Shown piece by piece: positions 22,433 to 33,255 of a stretch of DNA of 64,000 bases (position 1 is the first letter of the stretch; every line of letters starts with the position of its first letter). Source of the stretch: Niebla homalea (lineage: Eukaryota; Ascomycota; Lecanoromycetes; Lecanorales; Ramalinaceae). The translations under genes were made by a program, and so were the position numbers. Location: positions 310,001-374,000 of the forward strand of contig JAHGAU010000008.1 in assembly GCA_019925105.1 (NCBI GenBank), in the 5' to 3' direction. The notes beneath the pieces are model-generated. The model worked only from the letters and a program-made list of their open reading frames with translations. It did not search any database and was not told the DNA's origin.

Positions 22433-22815
22433 CGTCTCAAGGGGTGTTGTGAGGTAAGAAAGGAATCAAGATTGATGTGAGGTCGATGTCAAGCTCCTTT
22501 AATGAGTCTCAGCCTCATGACACCCACCACCAATGCCTGGTCCAATCAATCCCTGCAATTGGGGAAGTACGTAGTGATCCACCCCTCCACTTTCCAGCTT
22601 CAAATAATCGCAGACCTTACACTCATCGGCTTGGTCTTCCAACGGAATTCCGCGAATGCCTCACTATCATCCTGATATTCTCGTGCCTTACAGTAGTACT
22701 TATATTGAAAAAGTACGACTTGAAAAAAAATTGCGCCTCGAAAGTATCATTATCGGGATATCTGCTACCAGAATATTCGATAATCAACAACAATGCAATC
22801 TGAAGGATTACAACT
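22356..22815. repeat. direct segmental duplication, left copy
   Basis: Aligns by eye, same orientation, with 32771-33255. Shared blocks include GATATTGAA.GGGT, CCAATGCCTG.TCCAATCAATC, CATCGGCTTGGTCT, GCGAATGCCTCAC, ATTCTCGTGCCTT and CAACAATGCAATCTGAAGGAT. It covers the start and promoter of family copy 2. Divergence appears to be of the order of one in four or five bases with small indels, so the duplication is not recent. Confidence 0.7.
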
Positions 22816-23718
22816 ATTTCGGACCGAGGGGACATAAGAGAGAGATTTTAGACGAAGTATCTACGTCTGTAAGCGGCGTACATCATAAGCGATTACCTCA
22901 TTGACCATCAAGGTCCTTGCGTCTATACCGAAAGATCGATTTAGCTGAATTCTCCCTGCTTCATGTGGGTAATGAAACACTGCAAACTATTGTCGTAGAA
23001 TTCAATTACTTTACTTAAATTCAAAGTAAACTAACCGACGAGGCAGAGAGACGCTCCAAGTTTATGTGCGGGATCGGAAAGGACAGAACATACCTTCACA
23101 GCTTACCAGCAAGTGTATACTGGATTGCAGCGAGATACAGAATCGCCGTGCTTACCTTTGTCCTGAATGATGAAGGTGAGCCAGAGAGCTGACTTGTAAT
23201 TCACACGATGGGATGGAATGCCCCACGCCACTCGCTAGGGCTTGTTCATCCAGATGCTCTCGCTGCTGGGGACCCAGACGAAGACTTGAATACTCCCATT
23301 GCACCAGCTCCTAATGACAGTGGCATTGCGAAAGGCGCGGCAGGGCTTCACAATAGCAACACAGGTCAATCCATATACCGATGCAAGACCAGTACAATGG
23401 AGGAGCTTGAGGAAGTACTAATGCAAGAGGAAGCACTCAAGCAAGGCGGGAAAGCAGTCCAAGGTGGGACGAGCGCTGTGGTTGAAGCGATATTGGTTGA
23501 GGGTGGTCAAGCATGGCTTGGCGCAGGTGGAGATGACTCTCATTGGGGGACTGGCTGACACTGCAAGTCATTCATATGGTGTGCTTCCTTATCTATCCAG
23601 AAGCAGGACATTTGTTGAAACCATGGCCCCGAAGTACTGCCATTACTCGGGGTAAACAAGCCGAACGTTTTGAAAGAGCGCACACCCCCTCATTCCAGGT
23701 GAGCTGTCCCCTTACTTT
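22816..23718. other. mostly non-coding, 3' side of RiPP precursor
   Basis: AT-rich at first (22900-23060). A 116-codon ORF at 23208-23558 is listed separately at low confidence. No other gene is supportable. Confidence 0.4.
23208..23558 (+). CDS. orphan ORF, doubtful
   Basis: A 116-codon ATG-to-stop ORF with the acidic stretch DALAAGDPDEDLNTP and TMEELEEVLMQEEALKQGGK, then Gly-rich sequence. It has no signal peptide, membrane segment or family signature that I recognise. It is listed only because it lies inside the RiPP locus, convergent with the precursor gene. It may be chance or a gene relic. Confidence 0.2.
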   Translation: MGWNAPRHSLGLVHPDALAAGDPDEDLNTPIAPAPNDSGIAKGAAGLHNSNTGQSIYRCKTSTMEELEEVLMQEEALKQGGKAVQGGTSAVVEAILVEGGQAWLGAGGDDSHWGTG

Positions 23719-24140
23719 TCAAGAGGCGTAGGAGCTTTCAGCCTCCTTCCCAACAGCCAGCATACCGTCGGCTTCGAAGTTGCCTCGTTTGGGCTTTGTT
23801 GCGTAAGAGCTCTCGGCATCGTTGCCAACGGCCAGCATACCATCGGCTTCGAAGTTGCCTCGTTTGGGCTTCGTTGCGTAGGAGCTCTCAGCGTCGTTGC
23901 CAACGGCCAGCATACCGTCGGCTTCGAAGTTGCCTCGTTTGGGCTTCGTTGCGTAGGAGCTCTCGGCATCGTTGTCAACGGCCATCATACCGTCGGCTTC
24001 AAAATCTGCATGATGTTAGCATCCCTAAGTCATAGCAATGTTGAAGTATGTCAGAACCCACTTCCGGGGCGGGCTGCTGGAGCGGCAATAGCGTGGCCAG
24101 CGAGCAGAGCCAGAGCAAAGAGGGATCGAAGACCGTGCAT
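23719..24140 (-). CDS. Kex2-processed repeat precursor peptide (dikaritin-type RiPP candidate)
   Basis: Exons 24140-24062 and 24005-23719 (56-nt intron, donor GTGGGT, CTAAC branch site, GCAG acceptor) give 121 residues. Residues 1-19 (MHGLRSLFALALLAGHAIA) are a signal peptide. From about residue 26 the protein is four copies of a 25-residue unit reading GNFEADGMLAVGNDAE and then SSYATKPKR. Dibasic Lys-Arg sites at 49-50, 74-75 and 99-100 are ideal for Kex2 cleavage. The splice junction falls inside the first unit (G|N|FEADG), which proves the model: splicing restores the repeat exactly. The first unit has MAVD for LAVG; the last has GKEAE and ends SSYAS with no dibasic site. Signal peptide, tandem cores with a conserved Tyr and KR spacers match precursors of ustiloxin, phomopsin and asperipin. 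Divergent to a UstYa gene 555 bp away. The mature product is unknown; candidate core SYATKP is inference. Confidence 0.88.
23722..24003. repeat. 75-bp coding tandem repeat
   Basis: Four units with a 75-bp period, the middle ones nearly identical at DNA level (for example GAAGTTGCCTCGTTTGGGCT recurs). They encode the 25-residue cores of the precursor. The near-identity suggests recent expansion or gene conversion; unit number may vary between strains. Confidence 0.85.
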
Positions 24141-24695
24141 TGTCACAAATTTTTGTTATTGCGTTGTCCGAGGCGAGGGGCAAAGTCAATACTTGTGCTT
24201 TTCCAGGTGTTTGTGGAATATGTTGAGTAAGATGGGTAATATTCGTGGGGAGATGCACGATATTAAATAGAGCAGCTGATTTGAGCCTCCCTTCTCGCCG
24301 TCCGCATTTCTTTCTTCAGTGACTTCTCCTCACTGTGCAGTAAAGTGACAACATGCAGAACATCGTCACTCACAACCCTGATCAGCGGGTGGGGCGTGCA
24401 GATTGTTGTACCAGTACTCGCCGCTGCTGTAAGAAGACCTTCCGTACAGGCACAGGGAACTGTTACTGACGACCGCCAATAGGAGATTCTCGACGACCTT
24501 ATCGTGCACTCGCTCTGTTCGCTGACCCTCTCGTTTAGGCACCAAGCCGGGTCAGGTGAGTGAAGAGACTCTAAGTAGGTCCGTTTGGTTTTGCGAGCAG
24601 TTATGCCGGACTCCTCACTTACAGTGCTTGCTGGGTCCTAAGTCCAATATGATTTCAATCCACTTCATTCCCTCAATTCTAGCATGTAAAAGGAC
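24141..24695. promoter_or_regulatory. divergent promoter of precursor and UstYa genes
   Basis: 555 bp separate the two start codons, which point away from each other, so both promoters lie here. This arrangement allows co-regulation. I identify no specific factor site. Confidence 0.5.
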
Positions 24696-25656
24696 ATGGC
24701 GCCCACGGAACCCAGCAGTCGCCTTGAGAGAATGAAGTTTCTTAACATCCACGAGATTGAAGAGTATGACGACCTCGAAGTCGCTCCTCGCTCAGGGTCA
24801 AAGATATCGTCCAAACGCAGGCTTGGAACAAATCTGATATGGTTGGCTCATGGACTGTGCATTGCAACTTGCGTCTTGTTACTGTTGGCCGCCTCAAGGA
24901 AGTCACCCAAGGAGAGCAGTAGTTGCGTACGAAAACTGAACGCCTTCTGTGAGGGGACTTGTTCCATTGAGAGGGGAAGTGCTGAAGTAGTCGCAGCTCC
25001 AATACTCAAGGGGCTGAAGGATGATGAGTACGAAGACATCAGGTTTACATATTCATTGTGGTACAAGTCCCCCTTCAAAGGACCGCCCACACCAGAAGTG
25101 GAACGGGCATGGCAAAGCATCATGCAGTGTATGTCAACGTCCTCTAAGATGCGACTGGAATTGGAGAAGCTGCTGATCAAGATTGTCTGGTTTAGATGGC
25201 CAAATCAGCGTCACGTCCGACGACATTGTTAGGATCGGCCACAATCTCACCACAGCAGTCAGATACCCGCCCTCCGTCGCCGATGGTGGCTATCCCGCCA
25301 CAGCCATGGGTACGCACGCCCTTCACTGCTTACACTACATCTGGCAGGACCATTACATCGACACATCGCCAAATGTCCAAACCCTGAAATATGACATCCC
25401 GGAGATGTATGAACGACATTACGAGCACTGCGTGGACTACATCCGACAGTACTTGATGTGCAAATTTGATACTACGATAATGCCGTTCGCTTGGGTGCTG
25501 GATCATCAGAATCCGACGCCGAATGGGAACACCATCCACAGGTGTGTGAATTGGGAGTCGCTGCAGAATTGGTTGAGAGAGAGAGCGGTGGAGAAGCCGG
25601 AAGGATTTGAGTGGAAGCAGCCTGAGGATGCGGTGTCTTTGGACTGGAATCCCTAA
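24696..25656 (+). CDS. UstYa-family (DUF3328) oxidase-like protein
   Basis: Exons 24696-25128 and 25196-25656 (67-nt intron) encode 297 residues. A cytosolic N-terminus (about 1-45) is followed by one membrane helix (about 46-66, LIWLAHGLCIATCVLLLLAA) and a lumenal domain. The family hallmark is present twice: HALHC at 185-189 and HYEHC at 219-223, followed by VDYIRQYLMC and FDTT, the usual Cys-x-Asp-x-Thr region. DDIVRIGHN and GGYPATAMGTHALHCL are also typical. UstYa proteins catalyse oxidative macrocyclisation of precursor cores in dikaritin RiPP pathways, and some related proteins do other oxidations or halogenation. The copy sits divergent to the Kex2-repeat precursor, the canonical pairing. 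Only one such protein is visible here; many pathways use two. Confidence 0.93.
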
Positions 25657-25717
25657 TAGTTTGCAGTCTCCATGCATGCGCCGTATCCGGCGATTCAATC
25701 TGCATTCAGCATCAAGT

Positions 25718-27297
25718 CTACAAGGACAATAATCTTTTACCAAGCCCCGTTTTCCCCGCTCTCTGTCCTCTATTTGTCCACGCAATCATACCCAGATATC
25801 CAACCGTCGCTGCCGTCCCCAAACACGTCGCACCAATACAGATCGCATACCCCAATCTATACCCCGGCGCGTCCTTGCTCAGAAAGCTGAATGTCGCCAC
25901 GATGCCGCCTGAATTCCCAAATCCGATCATCCACGCAGTCCCAATGCTCCGCTCCTTATGGCCTTGCAGATTCATCACGTACCAGCAGACTATAATGGGT
26001 CCCCCCGCGAATGCGCCCATGGTGACCAAGCAGATCGCTGCGTATTGGACATGAAAGTTGTTGTGGATGGTGAAGAGGATGGCGAGGCCTATGATTGTAA
26101 GGGCTTCACAGAAGAGGATGAACGGGTAGCGGAGGAGGGTGCGGTCAGAGAGGTAGGCTGTAATGAGACAGAGGGCAAGGGCGGCAGCGACTGGTGGGAC
26201 TGTGTGAAGTTGCGTTTGGACAGTGCTGTAGGACAAGGCTTTGATGATGGTGGGAGTGAAGTAGGCGAACGAGTAGATGGGTATGACGATGGCTGGGCTT
26301 CGGTCAGCATAAGGAACCGGCACACAGGCCTGGTGTGCTTGTGCTTACCAAAGTACATGGAACCGCCAAACAGATTCTTGACATCTGTGAAAAACAACAC
26401 GATGTCCTGCATAGTGATTTTGTGATCCCCCAGGTCATCCCTAGTCCTTGCGACAACACATTTCCTCTCTTCTTCGCTAAGCCAGCTCGCATCCTGGGGA
26501 AAGTCTGATATCAGGAAGAATGATATCACGCCTATTAATATCGTCGCCAGACCTTCGAGGATAAAAATCCACCTCCAGCTACTGTAGCCCTGCACGCCAT
26601 CCATCTTCGCAATGGCGCTTGCGAGCAAGCCGCCAAACATGGTCGCAGTCAGCACAGAGCACCAGTAGACCGTAAATCGCTTTTGCGCTTCTTCGCGCTT
26701 GTACCAGAAGCTGATCAGATAGAAGCTTCCGGGGAAGATGCCCGCTTCAGCAAGACCAAGGAGGAATCTTGTCGCCAAAAGACTGCTATAATTCTGAACG
26801 AATCCTTGACACATCATAACGATACCAAAGGCCAATATGCAGCTTGAGAGCCACAGGTGAGGCTTCAGCTTCTTCATGACGAGATTGGAGGGCAGTTCGA
26901 AGAGAACATAGGGGACAAAGAAGATGGTGAGTGCAACGTTCGGCTGCTCTCCCGTGAGATTGAGATCCTTGGGTAGACCCAGAGTCAAGGCATTGGATAT
27001 GTTGACCCTGCATAGCGTTCAGTCGTCGCGCCTGAGGAGCTTCGGAATGAACTGATCTCACCGGTCAAGGAAAGCTGCCACGTATAGCAAAAAGAGCATG
27101 GGGATGACTCGAGAGTCAAGTTTCCGTACCAACGCTCTTTCATCGACTGAAGATATTGTGTTGAGTTCCAGAGCATCTTCTGAGGACGACGATTCGATGG
27201 AAGTCTCCAGCTTCTCTCCATATCACAGCAAGATCAGTTTATTTTCGTGCCAGCATGACATGCATTTGCCAGTACCTTGTTTAGGATCCTCCATCAT
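25718..27297 (-). CDS. MFS transporter, anion:cation symporter type
   Basis: Exons 27297-27276, 27215-27062, 27007-26349 and 26292-25718 (introns 60, 54 and 56 nt) give 469 residues, all junctions in frame. Features of the ACS family (Dal5/Tna1-like): SRVIPMLFLLYVAAFLDR|VNISNA, GLPKDLNLTGEQPNVALTIF, YVLFELPSNLVMKK, RFLLGLAEAGIFPGSFYLIS and SSWRWIFILEG. A cytosolic loop contains WLSEEERKCVVAR. The second half begins AIVIPIYSFAYFTPTII. This family imports or exports carboxylates, vitamins, allantoate or small peptides. Its 3' end is 61 bp from the convergent UstYa gene, so it may serve the RiPP locus, but housekeeping uptake is equally possible. Confidence 0.85.
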
Positions 27298-28781
27298 CTG
27301 CAAGGCCGGGTAAGATGGATTGCAGGTACGTTGTCGAGGCAGTGAAGCTATGATCAAAGGACGCACTGCCAAGGCTATAGAGGATGGTTCGCAGATAACA
27401 AAAAGAATGCTTCGAATTAGAATCACTTTGACCTATTTAGCGTGGGCGGGAAGCACATCAGCGGCATAAAGCTCCATGTATGTTGGTAGGCAAGAGTGTC
27501 TACCATGCGACCTGATTTTTAATCTCTATCGGACGCTGCAGACTCAAACTCCCAGAGCCTGAAACAAGAACTCCACAATATTCTGCACGAGAGCGTCCCG
27601 TGCCAAGCTCGTAAGCAAATCATGATCCAGGGAAACCCGAAAGATGTAGGCAGCACCCGGATCGGAGCAATTGTACCGTTACATTCATGCACGTCTCCAA
27701 GCCTTGGACACTCCAGAGGGTACGAAGAGCTGTCCCCATTGGACTTTCACTGATCAGGCAGGCAGAAGAATGCCTGAAGAATTGGCTAGTGGAGAAGACC
27801 TGATTTGCACATCATCCTGAATAGAGTTGATCAATGATGGTACACCCGCCTCTAGGATGTCAGCCGACGCTTTGCCACATTGCCAAATTACAGAGGTAAG
27901 TCTCAGCTCTCAGATCGATCCACACAAGGGCCTAACGGTAGGTAGGTCCTTAGGCTTGCTATTTTGTTACAGCTAAGGTTGATAAGTCCCGGGACCGGGG
28001 CAAGCCGCCGCGCCAAAATCCATTCTATTCAATGTCTACGGATCAAATAATTAAGGGTTCATCTAATCAAGTCAATATCACTGGAGTGATCTACGGAATC
28101 AAGATCTCCAGTTTTTCGTTGGGGTGGTCGATGTTTTGAGAACGTCGATCGCTCGGTGTGAGCTGGGCGTCGATCACGACTACTACTTTACATGAGGCAC
28201 TTTCCGAGTCGCATTTCGGACACGCAAAAGTGCGTCATTGCTGGAATCGGTGCCTCGAGATTTTGCTGTGATAGGTCAGATGTTCATTGCTGTTACCGTG
28301 AAGTTGTATGGACTGCTGATCGCACATACACAATTGCCGATTTCTCGAGCGAATTGTTCCATGTGCACGAGAACTCTGTACTGCTGTCTAAGAGCAGAGT
28401 ATCACCCAAAGATATCGCGCTAGGAGTTGCTCCAGCACCTGCAGGTTCCAGCCAATGTGCGACGAGCAGACGTTTCCACTAGCATTCCAATCATGAACGC
28501 CTTGTTTCAATGCAGGATGATTCCGGGCCTATCTGGACGCTTTAATTGAACGCCAGTCCAGGCAGTGGAGGCAGGCAGGCTTGTATCTGCGCCACGAGGA
28601 AGACTTGAGAAGACGACGACAACATCACTTCCACAGTGCAACCCTCATGATTTTTGTTCGGCTTTGACCACCCTTGTATATATTATTCCTTGATACCCAA
28701 TTTATCACATGACCTGGTGTCTGCGAAATAGCTTGACGTTGTCATCTCGGAGAGACCTCGCTGTCGTCACACAGAGCTTCA
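27298..28781. other. divergent intergenic region, no gene recognised
   Basis: 1.5 kb between the ACS transporter start (-) and the rhodopsin-like gene start (+). A 96-codon ORF at 28192-28482 has no recognisable features. No second UstYa-like HxxHC motif was found. Confidence 0.45.
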
Positions 28782-30228
28782 ATGTCTACAATTTCTAGCC
28801 TCAAACCGGCGATTTCACCGCCAGCGGGAGTGGCTCACAACTTTGATCATCCACCATCGCTTTCAAAGTGGAACACCTTGTGTGTCTCGGTTTGCCTTAC
28901 AGTCACGACAGTTGTGTTCCTGCTGCGCTCATACGTCAGACTTTTTATCAAAAAACAATGGATCTTGGAGGATTGTGCGTATTCTTTCCACTCCGCTGCA
29001 AAGGAAGGCGCTGATCGTAAGCAGGGCTCTGCCTTATATCATGGGTGAAGACTTGCCACTCATCTTCTTCGCTTGCAGATTGCTGATCTCATCACAGACA
29101 GGGCTGATAACATACAGCGCATTGATGACGACTACAATGTACAGGCACGGGGGCGTGCACGAATGGGACATGACTTTCGAAAATGTCCACCAAGCAATAT
29201 ACGTAGGCCAAGAACCTGGCTCTGGAACAGGCTCTGTCTAATGGGCAACAGTGGTTCAACGTGACATCCATCGAGTATGCGCCCATCATTCTCTGCACCA
29301 AACTCGCAATCCTGCTTCTCTACCGCAGGGTGTTTGTGCCGATGAAAGGTGGTTTATTCGATTGGGCGATCCGTATTTTCATGGCAATCTTGATCGGCTT
29401 CTACATTGCGACAACACTTGTCAAGACATTCGAATGTAAACCAAGAGACAGGATATGGAACAAGTCGATACCTGGCCATTGCATTGATGTATCAAGCTTG
29501 CTGAATACTAGTGGCCTCTTCAATACGATTACCGATGTCATCATTCTCCTGATTCCGGTCAAGGCCGTTTGGAATCTGCGCATGCACAAGAAAAGGAAAT
29601 TGGCAATTGTACTGGTGTTCACGGTTGGCCTATTGTGAGTGAAGACTCGCAACACCCCAACTGATCATTTATCATGTTGACGTCATGCAGAGCGCCTGTT
29701 TTCAGCATGATTGGCTTCGTTGTGCGCATCTGCATCAGCGCCAACCCAGACGTCACATACAATCAGCCGGAGATCCTGCTTTGGGCGTACGTCTTCCTCG
29801 AAAAATTGGGCACCCTACTGAAATTGCGCGACACTGACCATCGCAGAGAGGCAGAGGTGTCTATGGGTCTCATATGCGTCTGCATTCCCACACTTGGGCC
29901 ACTCGCTCACCGACGTGGTCCCCGCGGTCCGAGCCACAGCATTCTCAAAGGTGAGACAACTGCCCGCCGCAAGTACTACGGAGGTGCAACAAAACTGTCT
30001 ACAAGCTTGGAAGACGATCGACTTTTCGACAAAGTCACAGGAGGTCATTCAGCGCTCACAACACCGCCAACTGCAGTTGTCACTGGAATTGCTGGAGGTC
30101 CCGGGGTTGATAGCCATGGAGAGACGGGTATTGAACTTCAAAATTCGGATAAGGCGCAGTCCAGGGAGGACCTGGATAGGTCAAATGCTATTGTGACAAC
30201 AGTAAGGATGGAACATTCGTACGTCTAG
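28782..30228 (+). CDS. PTH11-like fungal rhodopsin-domain membrane protein
   Basis: Exons 28782-28978, 29079-29202, 29252-29634, 29691-29786 and 29847-30228 (introns 100, 49, 56 and 60 nt) give 393 residues. All five join in frame. Family features: LRSYVRLFIKKQWILEDCA, TTTMYRHGGVHEWD, WFNVTSIEYAPIILCTKLAI, LLYRRVF, FECKPRDRIWNKSIPGHCID, GLFNTITDVIILLIPVKAVW and the final AEAEVSMGLICVCIPTLGPL. About seven membrane helices are expected, with a long Ser/Thr-rich cytosolic tail. No CFEM domain precedes them, unlike classical PTH11. These proteins are candidate GPCR-like receptors, but most are uncharacterised. It sits inside the duplicated-flank block with the RiPP genes; a functional link is only inferred. 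Confidence 0.85.
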
Positions 30229-30926
30229 TCTTAAGTAATGAAGCTTCGAAGTGTACGGCAATCAGTGGGAATGTGAGTCTGACGCCAAAAACACATGAAA
30301 ATGTTAGCCGAGACCGGGAAGAAGAACGGAAAAAGAAGCTGTCCTTGCCCGTTGTACTTATCAGGATAAAGTTGGCCTTCGCTTCCATGCGCGGGAATTT
30401 AAAGTGCGCGACCCGCATGTGGCTCGGATCCAATGCCAATTGGTCAAACGGTTGTGCGAGCCGTTAGTGTATTTGGAAAGCCGTTGCATATAATGGCCAC
30501 TGAATATTTGGAGAACGCAATGAACACGCGCCTGCCTGTTGCGGGCTCAGGCCGAGCGAATCCAGGGTATACCATCAGACGACCCACTCCAATTGGAACA
30601 CACCAACAATTTCCATAGAGCAACCAAAATGACCTGCAGGGGTAAGCTAGGGCATCTTCTCGTCCCAAGTATCATTATGTCTACCGTTGATATCAGAAAG
30701 CCATTTCTTGGCGCGCCACGCAAAGGCAGACCAGGATGTAGGCGTACTGTGGAGCCTCAAAGTTGCCTCTGGATTCCGGAGATGTCAAACTCAAAATGGA
30801 CTCTATAACCTGTTGTTAGCCCACTCTCACACTCTGAACTCAGCTTCTGAATCAACCGCTTCACATGGGCCTCGAAACAATCAACCTCTAGTTTACCAAC
30901 GACGTTCATGTCGAGCTTGTAGTTCT
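30229..30926. other. intergenic
   Basis: 700 bp between co-oriented genes; short ORFs only, nothing recognised. Confidence 0.45.
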
Positions 30927-32404
30927 ATGGATCAAGATATTGAACACAATGTCAGGTCACGCCATTCAGCGGACAGCTGGTCCTCCGTAAGTCGGTAGCA
31001 GGGCAAAGAGATAGCGACAGAATTGACATGGAGCAGAAGAAGAAGCTCTTCGTAGTCATCACCACCCTCCTTATCAACTTCAACACCACCTTAAGCTCCA
31101 GCCTCCCCAGTGGCGCTATCGAGAGCCTAAATGATGCATTTGCGGTGACGTCTAGTCAACAATCAGCATTACCCGTTGCATTGTTCCTCGTCGGATACAT
31201 CTTCGGACCTATGGTGTTTGCTCCTTTGAGCGAAGCTTACGGGCGTCGCATCTGCCTCCTCTCCGCCTTCGGCTTCCACACTGCTTTCACGCTTGGATGT
31301 GCACTTTCAAAGAGTTGGCCTCTATTGCTGTTCTTCCGCTTCCTGGTTGGGTGCGGTGCCTCAGCGCCTCAAGCTACACTTGGTGGCATGTACAGTGACC
31401 TCTTTAGTGATCTTGTCCCTCGAGGCCGCGCTGTCATGTTGTTTGGCCTCACATCAAACATTGGTCCCCTCATTGGACCAGTAATTGCTGGATTCTCCTC
31501 TGTCCATGACTGGCGGTGGATGTTCTGGATTAGCCTGATTATGAATGCGGTCGTTTGGCCAATGCTACTTCTACTTCCGGAGACCTTCCCTCCTGTCCTT
31601 CTCCGACAGATCAAAACCCAGGAGAAGGGTAAAACGGCATCACCTCACCAGACGAGCGGAAATGTCTGGAGGAAGACGGCCAAGGTTGTCCTGACACGTC
31701 CGTTCCGCATGTTTCTGGAGCCAGTCGTCCTTCTCACCGATATCTTTCTACTGTACCAATATTCGATCCTCTTCCTCTACTTCGAGGCATACCCGGTCAT
31801 ATTCAAAGGGGTCTACGACATGAATTCAGGCGTCGCAGCATGCATGCTTCTTCCCATCGGGATCGGTGCCATTGCCGCAGTATTTATCTTTCTGTCGTGG
31901 GATCGCTTCTACCAGCAGAGCAAAGCCAAGGGCAATATCTGGGCGCAACGTACCGAGTACAGTCGCTTACCACTTGCCTGTGTCGGCGGTCCACTCTATG
32001 CAGTCTCAGAGTTCTGGCTAGGTTGGACTGCAAGGCCGCACATCCACTGGATTGTGCCCGCACTATCTGGCATCCCGTTTGGAATAGGCATTGATCTGAC
32101 CTTCATGGCTCTCAACACGTACGTGGTAGACATTTACGATATCTACTCATCTTCGGCCTTAGCTTCGTCTGTCCTCAGTCGCAATATCGCTGCAGCACTA
32201 TTACTGCCGCTGGCCACGTCTCCAATGTATGATAATCTGGGCATTCCATGGGCGTGTAGCTTATTGGGGTTTATCTGCGCTACTTTGTTGCCCATACCAT
32301 TTTTATTCTTACGGTACGGTTCAGCGCTCAAAGCCAGAAGTCCATTCTGTCAACGCCTTGAGGAAAAAGGGTCCAGGGTTGAAGAGATCGCCGACATGAT
32401 CTGA
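30927..32404 (+). CDS. MFS multidrug-type transporter (DHA1)
   Basis: Main exon 31034-32404. A short first exon 30927-30986 (intron 30987-31033, donor GTAAGT) adds MDQDIEHNVRSRHSADSWSS before QKKKLFVVITTLL, so the product would be 476 residues. The alternative is an ATG at 31028 without splicing. DHA1 features: FNTTLSSSLPSGAI, LVGYIFGPMVFAPLSEAYGR (motif A region), FRFLVGCGASAPQATLGGMY, GPLIGPVIAGF, DWRWMFWISLIMN (motif C neighbourhood) and LPETFPPVLL ending the first half. Such transporters export drugs, toxins or secondary metabolites. It could be the efflux pump of the adjacent RiPP locus, an inference from position only. Confidence 0.85.
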
Positions 32405-32770
32405 TTTGCTCTGCTAGGAAGGTTGCCCAAACAATGTCAAATAGGAAGAGGCAGATGAGCCTTGATTGCGCTGGATTTGAGACTCCGCGAGTGGTCGATA
32501 CTATCATCAGGAACCTGAGTGATGTCGACGGAGTTTAATGGTGGCAGTCAAAGTCATGTATGATGGATGTGATGATGAAGAAAATATCCAGGTGTCTGCA
32601 GGCAGTTTGAGTGCATCATCCATAGATCCACTCAATGCATACGTAATATACACCCGCACTCGTATTCCTCACGCATGTGGCAGGACATACAAGCCATATG
32701 AATCCCTGCTATCAGCTTTTGCTGATGGCCAAGGGTTTGGCTTTTGAAGCTAATCCAACAAATATCGCCC
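32405..32770. other. intergenic
   Basis: Sequence between the DHA1 transporter and the duplication; nothing recognised. Confidence 0.4.
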
Positions 32771-32840
32771 GATGATGATATTGAACGGGTGTTCGCCGTC
32801 GGGATACGTAAATCTCGCTGGAGACTCAGTCACTTTTCTC
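32771..32840 (-). pseudogene. membrane-protein family, 5' fragment
   Basis: The minus strand matches the first codons of family copy 2 (corresponding to TFPYPNGDHPFNII) and then stops being alignable toward the 3' side. Promoter-like upstream sequence is retained on the other side. It is the truncated end of the segmental duplication, not a gene. Confidence 0.6.
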
Positions 32841-33255
32841 GATTTACCGTCCTAAGTAATATCGTAAGAAAAAAAGGAGTTGTGACTGATATAAAACCGA
32901 TGATAAGCTCGTTTAAACGAGCCTCAGCTTCATAAGATCTACTACCAATGCCTGATCCAATCAATCCCCGTAAATGGGAAAGGTGGATACGTTGTGATCT
33001 CACCCTCAAGTGCTTAGTTCCAAACAGTCTCCGACCTTACAGCCATCGGCTTGGTCTCCCAATTGAACCCTGCGAATGCCTCACGGTCATCATGGTATTC
33101 TCGTGCCTTGCAGTAGTGCTTATACTGGAAAATTGCGCCTCAAAAGAAAAACCGCGCCTCAACAGAGAACTTGCGCCTCAGAAATATCAGTGTCTGGAGG
33201 TCTGCTGCCAGAATATTCGACAAACGACAACAATGCAATCTGAAGGATTGCAGTG
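32771..33255. repeat. direct segmental duplication, right copy
   Basis: Partner of 22356-22815 in the same orientation. It contains an extra short repeated motif, TTGCGCCTCA / CCGCGCCTCA / TTGCGCCTCAG, near 33140-33180, a local expansion of one TTGCGCCTC in the left copy. Together the copies bracket about 10 kb holding the RiPP pair, two MFS genes and the rhodopsin-like gene. Confidence 0.7.

Noticed and set aside
23712..23978. Second minus-strand frame through the precursor repeats
   Set aside because: Also repetitive because the 75-bp unit is a multiple of three, but it lacks the signal peptide, splice continuity and dibasic sites.
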